Part shown: piece after piece, positions 8,096-15,609 of the stretch
Layout of the letters: each line of letters opens with the position of its first letter
How positions within the stretch are numbered: position 1 is the first letter of the stretch
Assembly: GCA_965220425.1 (NCBI GenBank)
Contig: OZ244830.1
Span: 3,844,001 to 3,908,000, forward strand
Direction: 5' to 3'
Source: Azophilus sp965220425
GTDB lineage: Bacteria > Pseudomonadota > Gammaproteobacteria > Pseudomonadales > Azotimanducaceae
Length of the DNA stretch: 64,000 bases
Translations under genes and position numbers: made by a program
The notes under the pieces: generated by a model
Database searches by the model: none
Seen by the model: the letters and a program-made list of their open reading frames with translations, nothing else
Told to the model about the DNA's origin: nothing

Positions 8096-9185
8096 ATGAT
8101 CGCTTAGATATGCAACACTGTTGGGACTCGTATTTTCGAGCTAATGCACGAAAGCGCCGAAGTCCTTCTCGGGCCGGCACACCTTTAGCTTCCGCGTCGT
8201 CAACCATTTCTTTCAACTCCGCCTCCACGTCCATTTTAATATGCCATTTCCTGAACTGTTCATCAGTGAACCTCAGGTACGGTATTTGTAACTCTTCGAT
8301 CTTTTCAATAGCCTCCTCATCCATTTCCTGGGATATCCTCGCCGTTCGGAGGGCCCACTCCGACCTCATGTCCTTAATCAACTTTTTTGCGGATTCCGGC
8401 AGGTCTTCGTATACATCTTTGTTCATAACCATTTCAGCTGCACCATAGGGCCCAATTCTCGGATCTATAATCTGTTCCGTTCCTTCGGCGAAAACGGGCG
8501 CCATGCCTATTCCTACTTCGGACCAGCCATCAATCGTACCCCGATTCATAGCCTGAACTATTTCGCTAGCGCTAATTAGGACCGGAATGGAACCAGAATT
8601 CTCGAGCGACCGGCCCCAAAGCTTACCGTGAGCACGTATCTTCAATCCCGCCAAATCATTCGGGGAATTTATTACTTTGGCTAAACCTAAACTCATCGGG
8701 CTGGAGGCATGCTTATAGAGTAATACAACATTGTTTCTTTCAATCTCGTCACGGGCTGGTTGCCATGTTTCATAAAGCTCAGTTTGAGCCATGGCGCCAG
8801 CATAGACGTCCGACGTCAGGAAAGGGGCGTTGAAAAAGCTCCACAGCGGTTGCTCGGTTGGTGTGTATAAGGGAGAACTTAAGGCAATATCCACCGCTCC
8901 CTTGCCACAAGCCTTCAGCAATTCAGTCGCTCCAAACAGCGCCCCACCCCAAGTCCGAACTTTCACCTTAATCAGCCCCTGGCTCCTTCTCTCCAGCTCA
9001 TCCAGATAAGCAACTGTCGGTTTATGGAAGGAGCCAAAAGGAATGTAGGTCGTGAATGTAAGCGTTATTGTTTTAGACGGTTTCTTTTTGTGCGGCTCGG
9101 TAGAGGCCCAATAGACTATCGCCAAGGATAGTACCGTCAAGCAAATAATAAGGAACCACACAATCTTCTTTTTCAATTCCCTCAT
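8049..9185 (-). CDS. dctP: TRAP transporter substrate-binding protein (DctP family)
   Basis: The extracytoplasmic solute receptor of the TRAP system, 378 residues. An N-terminal hydrophobic anchor or signal (residues 8-27, WFLIICLTVLSLAIVYW) lacks a clean cleavage site, so the protein may stay tethered. Family features include TFTTYIPFGSFHK, ELLKACGKGAVDIA, the domain hinge LAGLKIRAHGKLWGRSLEN with the Arg that normally grips the substrate carboxylate (IRAHG, near residue 195), and GTIDGWSE. The last residues (from about residue 362, KYESQQCCISKRS onward) are poorly conserved and overlap dctQ by 47 bases, so a short 3' extension is likely. A carboxylate ligand is inferred from the family. Confidence 0.87.
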   Translation of the reverse strand: MRELKKKIVWFLIICLTVLSLAIVYWASTEPHKKKPSKTITLTFTTYIPFGSFHKPTVAYLDELERRSQGLIKVKVRTWGGALFGATELLKACGKGAVDIALSSPLYTPTEQPLWSFFNAPFLTSDVYAGAMAQTELYETWQPARDEIERNNVVLLYKHASSPMSLGLAKVINSPNDLAGLKIRAHGKLWGRSLENSGSIPVLISASEIVQAMNRGTIDGWSEVGIGMAPVFAEGTEQIIDPRIGPYGAAEMVMNKDVYEDLPESAKKLIKDMRSEWALRTARISQEMDEEAIEKIEELQIPYLRFTDEQFRKWHIKMDVEAELKEMVDDAEAKGVPAREGLRRFRALARKYESQQCCISKRSFECCQSLEQGAEFRE

Positions 9186-9285
9186 TCCTTGGTTTCAACT
9201 CGTAAGTGCAACTCTACTATCTTGGTAAGGGGGCAAGCTGCGGTAACATCGCGGCTTTTCTCAACGCCTAGCAAGAGGAGCGCAA

Positions 9286-10065
9286 ATGAGAGGCTACACG
9301 CAGCTTACCCGAGAGGAACGATACCAATTTACATCCTGAAGAAACACAATTATGGTCAGACACGGATTGCCGAACTGCTGAAACGTGACAAATCCACCAT
9401 CAGTCGAGAGCTGCACCGGAATCAGGGTCTGGGCGGTTACCGGCCCTAACAGGCCCATAAACCAGGCGCTGGGGCGGGACGTACAGCAAGGCGCGATCCC
9501 CCCCCTCGGCCGTGAGGTCTGGCAGCAAGTCGAAGCGCTGCTCCGCCTGCAATGGAGTCCGGAACAAATCGTCGGCCGGCTTGAAATGGAACAGGATGTT
9601 CGGATCAGTCATGAATGGATCAACCAGTACATGTACGCAGACAAGCGCTCAGGCGGCGATCTTTACTGCTACTTGCGTTGCCGGAAGAAACGGCCCAAAC
9701 GCTATGGCAGCTATGATCGGCGCGGCATCATTCCTAAGCAGGTCTCGATCGATGAACGCCCCGCCGTCGTTGATACCCGTCAGCGCTATGGCGACTGGGA
9801 AGGCGACACCGTGATCGGCAAGCAACACCAGGGCGCCTTGGTGACACTGGCTGAGCGAAAATGGTTGTACACGGTCATGCCAGGCGGGTTATTCATAGGA
9901 CGGCTGAGGCGGTCCGTGATGCCGTTACAGAACTGCTCACGCCCTTTGTTGACTTTGTTCATACCACCACCTACGACAATGGCCGCGAGTTCGCTGACCA
10001 CGAAGGCATGGCAAGCGACCTTCGGACACCCTATGAAGTCTTCTTCAACACCAAGACTTCGTTAA
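9286..10065 (+). pseudogene. IS30-family transposase, multiply frameshifted
   Basis: An ATG at 9286 with an AAGAGGAG ribosome site begins MRGYTQLTREERYQ, then the frame slips to ILKKHNYGQTRIAELLKRDKSTISRELHRNQ (quoted as KKHNYGQTRIAELL and STISRELHRNQG), the IS30 helix-turn-helix. The DDE core continues in another frame from about 9440 (SPEQIVGRLEMEQ, then YGDWEGDTVIG with the first Asp) and in a third from about 9861 (TTYDNGREFADHE with the second Asp). At least three frameshifts are needed and the C-terminus is lost near 10065. It lies between the TRAP operon and the 3' end of the TonB receptor gene. No intact inverted repeats were recognised. Confidence 0.8.
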
Positions 10066-10116
10066 CCGTTGCACTCGGTAGTGGTATCCAAGTTCTATAT
10101 CATCCAAACCTTTTTT

Positions 10117-12723
10117 CTAGAAACGATAACCGAAACGAACACCTACATTACGACCATCTGATACCATTGCGGTATGTCCATTATCGACAGTGACGACTGG
10201 TTGTCCGCTTGGTAAGGCTCCGCCAAATCCTGACGCGTTTGACAACGAATTAAAGTATCGTTTATCCGTGAGATTTCTCCCATATGCCTCTACATAATAC
10301 TTTCGGTCCGCTGACTCGAACATTACGCCTACATCCAAGATACCTTTGCCAGGAATAACATAAAAGTTCGTCGGCTCAGGGAAATAGTCGTCATGCCAGC
10401 TATAGTTAGCACTGAAACTCACAGACCCCCAATTCATCGAAACGACATAATTGGCAAAAGCATTGATGCTCCATTCCGGTGCAAACATGATCGTTTTACC
10501 CTTTTGGTCCTCGGGCTGGCCTGTTTGTAGACTGTTCTGAACGAAGCTCCCATATTCACCAAAAACTGATCCAATAGAAACTCCCAGGTCCAGATTTGGC
10601 ACAGGACGGGCCCATATCTCCAGTTCGCCACCACTAATTTCAGAATCCGTCGCGTTTCGCATGAATATCTGGAACCCTGCCCCCGGGACGACACCAAAAG
10701 AGGCGAGCTGCATGTCGGTGTAGTCGGTATAAAAGAGTGCCAGATTCACGCGCAGCCGCCTGTCATACCAGTCGGTCTTGGCTCCAACCTCATAGCTCCA
10801 GACGTATTCCTCTTCAAAAGGAGGTTGATCTGAGCCGACTATTGACATGGCCCACCCTCCGGCCCTGAATCCCCTTGTGATTGAAGCGTAAAGCAAAGCA
10901 TCCTCAGTAGCGCGGTATTCCAGAGCAAGTTTTGGCGTTACGGCCTCCCAAGAATGATTATCTACATCTTCAAAATCCCAAACAAAGAACTCAGCGGAAG
11001 TCCCTGGTTCAAAAACAAACTGGTTATCAATGTACCTTGCCCTCTCCTCATGGCTGTACCTTATACCAGCCAAAACTGATAAACGTTCTGTCAAAGCGTA
11101 ATTTCCGGTGAGGTATGCTGCATAGCTATCACCATCCATCCCGTAGTCATCCGAAGCAATAGAGAAGCCGGGACCTTGGAAGGTCGAGGGATCGCCAAAA
11201 TCCCATTCACCGGTCATTAATACATATTCATCCTCGTAGAGATAGAAAAACCCTCCCACCAGGTCCAGATTGCCCCAACTGCCGTTTAATTGAAATTCCT
11301 GGGTGAAGGACGTCCAGTCTTGTCTTTCAAATGACTGATAAAGTAAGTTCAAAGTGCTCCCGTCTTCCTGTGAACTATGTTTTCGTCTATGGTGGCTATA
11401 GGCCGTAACAGATTTTAACGAAATATCGCGGGCCAATTTGAATGTTGCAGTCAGGTCAACTCGTTCGTTTATATGTTCGATTCCCGTCGGGACGGGAGCG
11501 GTTGCTAGATCTTCAAACACGTTATAAGGCTGGGCACCGATTGCCTCCAAACCTGTCGTGTCTTGAAAGCCAAAAGGCGAACCCCCCTCATTTTCCTTTT
11601 TCTGATATTCCGCAGTCAGGACAAAATCTGACCTTTCCGACGGTGTGAACTGGACTGTGAGCCGCGCCCCGAGCCGCTCATCATCATCAACCGTTTCGGC
11701 GGTGTTCGGTCCATTATTATCAAAAAATCCATCTCGAGATGTCTGGATGAAAGCAAACCGTGCCTTCAGGTTGTCTGTGATGGGACCGCTCAGAGCGCCT
11801 TCAAGTCCTAGTCTGTTTTCGGTACCGAATTCGGCTGTGGCGTAGCCTGTAAGCACTTCGGTAGGCTTTTTAGTAATGAGACGAATGGCGCCGCCTGAGG
11901 TGTTTCGTCCGTAAAGAGTTCCCTGGGGCCCCCGCAAGACCTCGACCCGCTCTATGTCCAAAATAGAAGAAAACATACCTGTATGCCTTGGGGTGTAGGC
12001 GTCATCTACGTAAATGCTCACAGCGTCATGCCCGCCGGTCCATATAGGAAGGCCGCCCACACCGCGGAGAAATACACCATTATCCCTGACGAGTTCACGA
12101 GTCGTCAGGTTGGGAACCAGTTTTTCGATATCGTTCAGCTCGAGAATACCGCCTCTTTCCAAATCCTCACTATTAAAAACGCTGATAGCCATCCCCGTCT
12201 CCTGAAGCTTGGTCTCACCATGCTTGGTGGCCGTAACCACGATTTCCTCCAGGGTAGCCGCATATTCTTTCGCTTGCTCCGCTTCTATCTCTCTCGCTTT
12301 CTTTTCAATATCACCGGCGGATTCGGCCTGTGCCAGCAGCATCATCTCCGGCGCCGGCTGGGCTTTTCCCGAGTTTTCTTCCTTGACCGTTTCCGTTTCC
12401 TGGCTCGCTACGGCTACGGTGCGCTCGTTGACGAACCGGTAGTCGAGATCGGTGTCTGCGAGCAATCCGTTCAGCGCGCCCTCCCGGGTCGCGCCTTTCG
12501 GCACCGCCTTCGCGAGACGGTTGCTGACCAGGGCGGATTCGTAGAGGAGCTGCAGGTTGTATTCTTCCGCCAGCACCTGTAGCGCGGTCCCCAGTGCCTG
12601 CGCCTCGATCAGGATATCGTCCTCGGTGGTTTGTGCGATCAGGGTGGAAGGCGCGGCCAGGCCAAGCGCCAGGAAAGACAGGATGGCTGCGGGGATTCGC
12701 AGCAGGGCACGATGGTGTGTCAT
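10117..12723 (-). CDS. TonB-dependent receptor with N-terminal STN signalling domain
   Basis: An outer-membrane active transporter of 868 residues. In order: signal peptide (1-31), STN domain (about 35-105; LIEAQALGTALQVLAEEY, then YRFVNERTVAVAS), a charged linker, a TonB-box-like LEEIVVTATK near residue 158, the plug domain (ISVFNSEDLERGG, LRGVGGLPIWTGG, VEVLRGPQGTLYGRNTSGGA) and a 22-strand-type barrel ending in the C-terminal aromatic GVRFGYRF. The STN domain interacts with FecR-type regulators, and fecR and fecI lie immediately upstream on the same strand. The cargo could be a ferric siderophore, but the barrel does not tell. Composition changes within the gene: the STN/linker end is GC-rich like fecIR, the barrel is much more AT-rich. 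Confidence 0.92.
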   Translation of the reverse strand: MTHHRALLRIPAAILSFLALGLAAPSTLIAQTTEDDILIEAQALGTALQVLAEEYNLQLLYESALVSNRLAKAVPKGATREGALNGLLADTDLDYRFVNERTVAVASQETETVKEENSGKAQPAPEMMLLAQAESAGDIEKKAREIEAEQAKEYAATLEEIVVTATKHGETKLQETGMAISVFNSEDLERGGILELNDIEKLVPNLTTRELVRDNGVFLRGVGGLPIWTGGHDAVSIYVDDAYTPRHTGMFSSILDIERVEVLRGPQGTLYGRNTSGGAIRLITKKPTEVLTGYATAEFGTENRLGLEGALSGPITDNLKARFAFIQTSRDGFFDNNGPNTAETVDDDERLGARLTVQFTPSERSDFVLTAEYQKKENEGGSPFGFQDTTGLEAIGAQPYNVFEDLATAPVPTGIEHINERVDLTATFKLARDISLKSVTAYSHHRRKHSSQEDGSTLNLLYQSFERQDWTSFTQEFQLNGSWGNLDLVGGFFYLYEDEYVLMTGEWDFGDPSTFQGPGFSIASDDYGMDGDSYAAYLTGNYALTERLSVLAGIRYSHEERARYIDNQFVFEPGTSAEFFVWDFEDVDNHSWEAVTPKLALEYRATEDALLYASITRGFRAGGWAMSIVGSDQPPFEEEYVWSYEVGAKTDWYDRRLRVNLALFYTDYTDMQLASFGVVPGAGFQIFMRNATDSEISGGELEIWARPVPNLDLGVSIGSVFGEYGSFVQNSLQTGQPEDQKGKTIMFAPEWSINAFANYVVSMNWGSVSFSANYSWHDDYFPEPTNFYVIPGKGILDVGVMFESADRKYYVEAYGRNLTDKRYFNSLSNASGFGGALPSGQPVVTVDNGHTAMVSDGRNVGVRFGYRF

Positions 12724-12831
12724 GGTTTTATCTCCGCCGATTTTTTGCCTCTCTAATCACATCGACTCTGAAAAAAGGAAAACCGGCTACCAACTCGTGC
12801 CAGCCGACCTGTTTTTGCGCCCGCACCGCAA

Positions 12832-13926
12832 TCAGGACTGCGGCCTGATCAGCCACGCACCGCTGCCGTCTCCCATCACCTCGACCCGGCGGATCGCTTT
12901 GAGGGACTCCAGCAGTGATCCCACGTCGGTCACATCGAAGGTGCCGCTGATCTCCAGGGCGACCAGCCCGGGATCCACCACCCTCACCGGGACGCGGTTG
13001 TAGCGGTTGAACTCTTCGATCACATGCGACAGGGGTTCGGAATCAAAAATCAGCCGCCGCGAGGTCCAGGCGGTAACTTTGGCCGGGTCGGCCACCGCCA
13101 CCTTGCGGATCGTTTCATCGGTCACGCTCGCCTGCTCGCCCGCGCCCAGTTCGATGCGCTCCGCATCCACCGTGACTTTTACCAGTTCCACCGAATCCGC
13201 AGCAGCCTGTTGCTGATCGGTGACCACCCCGACCCGGCCCTCGAGCACGATCACCAGCGTGCGGTCTTCCCACAGGCGCACGTTGAAGCGCGTGCCCAGC
13301 GCGCTGAATATTGTGTTGCCGCCGTGCACCTGGAAGGGTCTGCCGGGATCCTTCGCCACAGCGAACAGGCCCTCGCCCCTGACCAGGTCGATATGCCGGA
13401 CCGCGTCGTCGAAGTGCACGTGCAGTTCCGACCTGGTGTTGAGGTGGACGGTGGAGCCGTCTTCCAGCGTGAACGAGCGCTGCTCGCCGATCCCGGTGGT
13501 ATACATTTCGACACCATCGATCCCATTGTCGCCCCGGAACAGAATACCGCCCAGCACGGCGATGCCGATGGCTGCCGCAACCGAAAGCCAGCGAGCCACC
13601 CGCGGTTTTTTGCCCGCCCGGGGCCCGGACATCGACCGGTCGGCCGCGGCCCGTTCCAGCGGCACCACATTGGCGTCTTCCGGTGCGGCGCTCGCCGCCG
13701 CCACCAGCGCCGCAACGGAGTCATCCAGCCGGCGCGCGGATTCCTGCAGCAGGCCGGATGCCGGCCCGACCTCCAGGTAGGCCTTGACGTGATCGGGAGA
13801 CAGCAGCAACCACTCGGACAGCGCCTTGCGCGTCGCGTCTGCCGGCTCGGTGCGCAGCTCGATGCACAACCGCGCTGCCTTCTCACGCAGTTTATTCGAG
13901 CCGGCTCGTTGTTCCTTTTGAATCAA
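12832..13926 (-). CDS. FecR-family anti-sigma factor / signal transducer
   Basis: An inner-membrane regulator of 364 residues. The cytoplasmic N-terminal domain (about 10-75) carries the family pattern EPADATRKALSEWLLLSPDHVKAYLEV. One transmembrane segment follows a basic patch (WLSVAAAIGIAVLGGILF, about 111-128), then a periplasmic FecR domain (IGEQRSFTLEDGSTVHLNTR, LVRGEGLFAVAKDPGRPFQV, ALGTRFNVR) and a C-terminal STN-like/DUF4974 region (LIFDSEPLSHVIEEFNRYN). The protein should sense occupation of the TonB receptor STN domain and control the sigma factor encoded 10 bp upstream. All three genes lie on one strand in the usual order fecI-fecR-receptor. Confidence 0.9.
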   Translation of the reverse strand: MIQKEQRAGSNKLREKAARLCIELRTEPADATRKALSEWLLLSPDHVKAYLEVGPASGLLQESARRLDDSVAALVAAASAAPEDANVVPLERAAADRSMSGPRAGKKPRVARWLSVAAAIGIAVLGGILFRGDNGIDGVEMYTTGIGEQRSFTLEDGSTVHLNTRSELHVHFDDAVRHIDLVRGEGLFAVAKDPGRPFQVHGGNTIFSALGTRFNVRLWEDRTLVIVLEGRVGVVTDQQQAAADSVELVKVTVDAERIELGAGEQASVTDETIRKVAVADPAKVTAWTSRRLIFDSEPLSHVIEEFNRYNRVPVRVVDPGLVALEISGTFDVTDVGSLLESLKAIRRVEVMGDGSGAWLIRPQS

Positions 13927-13936
13927 AACGCTACTC

Positions 13937-14458
13937 TTAAAATTCGTGGTCGCGCAGGTGGTCCCGGCAATAGAGCAGTGCGGTGGCCAGATATTTTTTG
14001 ACCGCGTGGGTCGAGACTTGCAGTTGTTGGGCGACCTCCCTGACGGTCATCCCGTCACGCCAATGCAGGGCGACAGCCGCCCGGGCCCGCGGCGGCATGG
14101 ATTCCATAGCCTGCATAGCCTGATCCAGCAGTGCCGCGCGATGCGCTTGGTCTTCCACCGAATCCTGGTCCGCCAAGGGGGCGATCCATTCCTCGCTGAA
14201 CTCGATCTCCTGCCGGCGCGCGCCCAGTTGATCGGCCCGAAATTCGTAGGCCACATTGGCCGCGATCCGGAACAGGTAAGCTTCGGGGTCACGGATAAAG
14301 TTCACGTTGTCCAGGCGCAGGACACGCAGGAACACTTCCTGCGCGACGTCCTCCACCTCGGAGGCATCCAGCAGGCGGTGGCGCAGGAAGCGCTTCAGAT
14401 CGTCGTCCCGCAGCCGCATAAACCGGCGCAGCATTCCCCTGGCGGAAGGCTTCGGCAT
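13937..14458 (-). CDS. FecI-like ECF sigma-70 factor
   Basis: A sigma factor of 173 residues with region 2 (DDDLKRFLRHRLLDASEVEDVAQEVFLRVLR, residues 18-48, quoted in parts as LKRFLRHRLLDASEVEDV and AQEVFLRVLR; then FRIAANVAYEFRADQ) and region 4 (MPPRARAAVALHWRDGM, then VREVAQQLQVSTHAVKKYLA with the helix-turn-helix). This is the iron-starvation-type ECF subgroup, expected to drive the receptor gene when FecR signals. The ATG at 14458 is the first good start; only non-coding sequence lies upstream. No Fur box was recognisable in the 280 bases before it. Confidence 0.9.
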   Translation of the reverse strand: MPKPSARGMLRRFMRLRDDDLKRFLRHRLLDASEVEDVAQEVFLRVLRLDNVNFIRDPEAYLFRIAANVAYEFRADQLGARRQEIEFSEEWIAPLADQDSVEDQAHRAALLDQAMQAMESMPPRARAAVALHWRDGMTVREVAQQLQVSTHAVKKYLATALLYCRDHLRDHEF

Positions 14459-14739
14459 GTCGTAATTCTACACAGTAAGGGCGCGGCCTTTTGCCGCGCC
14501 TATCCCTATTAGACTGAAATGGTGGCAGAAATGGCTACCAAAATCATGGGGTGGCGTAAGCGGGTCGGTATTATGAACGGCCTGGTCGTAGCGCAGTCGC
14601 AGTCGATGGTACTGGTCTCGTCTAACGATAACGCTCGAATTTGGAAACCACATATAAATAAACGGTCAGCCGTCACCTACCTCGACCTCGGTCCGCCAAC
14701 GAGCGCGGTCTTGGTGCGAATGTTCAGACTACTTGCGTC

Positions 14740-15543
14740 CTATTCGAACGTTATCCGCACCTCGCCGACGTCGCCGTACCGGATCACGGCCTCCGCCCCC
14801 GGCACCGCGGCCACCGGCACGTGCGGGCTGCCGGTGGAGATGACCTGGCCGGCCCGAAAGCCCAAGCCGCGCCGCGATAGCTCGTTTGCCGTCCAATGCA
14901 GCGCCGCGTACAACTCGCTCAGGCTACAGCGCTTCGCACCCTCCCAGGGCGGGCCGCTGGCGAGCTCGCCGTCCAGATACAAGCTGACCGGCAGCGTGGC
15001 CAGGTCGAGGGCCTGCCATCCCTCGAGCACATCCCCGATGACGAAGCCGCCCGCACACGCATTGTCGGCGTTACCCTGGAGCATGGGTAGATCGAAGGGA
15101 TGCACTCCCCAGCGGGTATCCACCGCGTCGATGGTCATGATGACCGCGCTGACCGCCTCGCGCACTTCCGCCTCGCTGTAAGGCCGGTCACGGGGCGGCA
15201 GATCCCGATCCAGCCGAAACGCGAACTCGCCCTCGATCAACGGGGCATTGCGGAACTCGGCCAGACGGAAGCGGGCCGGACTGTCCTGGGTAAATTCGCG
15301 GTACAGGCGTCCGAGGAAAGGGGGATGATCCACTCCCTGGGACTGCATGACGGCGCGACTGGTGCCGCCAACCTTCCACCCCACGAGCTCGTAGTCCAGC
15401 CGTTCATCCAGCGCGTCTTGGATCTGATAGGCTTCCTTCAGATCTACCGGCATCAGCTCTGCAGCCATTGGCGGCACGCTTCCGCCTTCTCGCCACGCCG
15501 CGGCCAATGCGTCGGCGACCACCTCGATGTTGCTCTGATACAT
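14740..15543 (-). CDS. 2-keto-4-pentenoate hydratase / fumarylacetoacetate hydrolase-family protein
   Basis: A 267-residue protein of the MhpD/FAH-like fold. It has ELVGWKVGGTS near residue 52, the metal-site region LIEGEFAFRL (about residues 101-110), NADNACAGGFVIGDVLEG (about 156-173) and a C-terminal STGSPHVPVAAVPGAEAV. Members hydrate 2-hydroxypentadienoate in aromatic meta-cleavage or decarboxylate 4-oxalocrotonate. No neighbouring meta-cleavage genes are visible, so the pathway is open. The 5' end faces a DruA/IS4-type element inserted 66 bp upstream of the ATG, which may have separated it from its promoter. Confidence 0.8.
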   Translation of the reverse strand: MYQSNIEVVADALAAAWREGGSVPPMAAELMPVDLKEAYQIQDALDERLDYELVGWKVGGTSRAVMQSQGVDHPPFLGRLYREFTQDSPARFRLAEFRNAPLIEGEFAFRLDRDLPPRDRPYSEAEVREAVSAVIMTIDAVDTRWGVHPFDLPMLQGNADNACAGGFVIGDVLEGWQALDLATLPVSLYLDGELASGPPWEGAKRCSLSELYAALHWTANELSRRGLGFRAGQVISTGSPHVPVAAVPGAEAVIRYGDVGEVRITFE

Positions 15544-15609
15544 GCCTTGATACCTCGCAGTTGAGATGCCTTTCGCGCCTTGCCGTCTGCCAAGACCGCG
15601 ACCCTAGCC

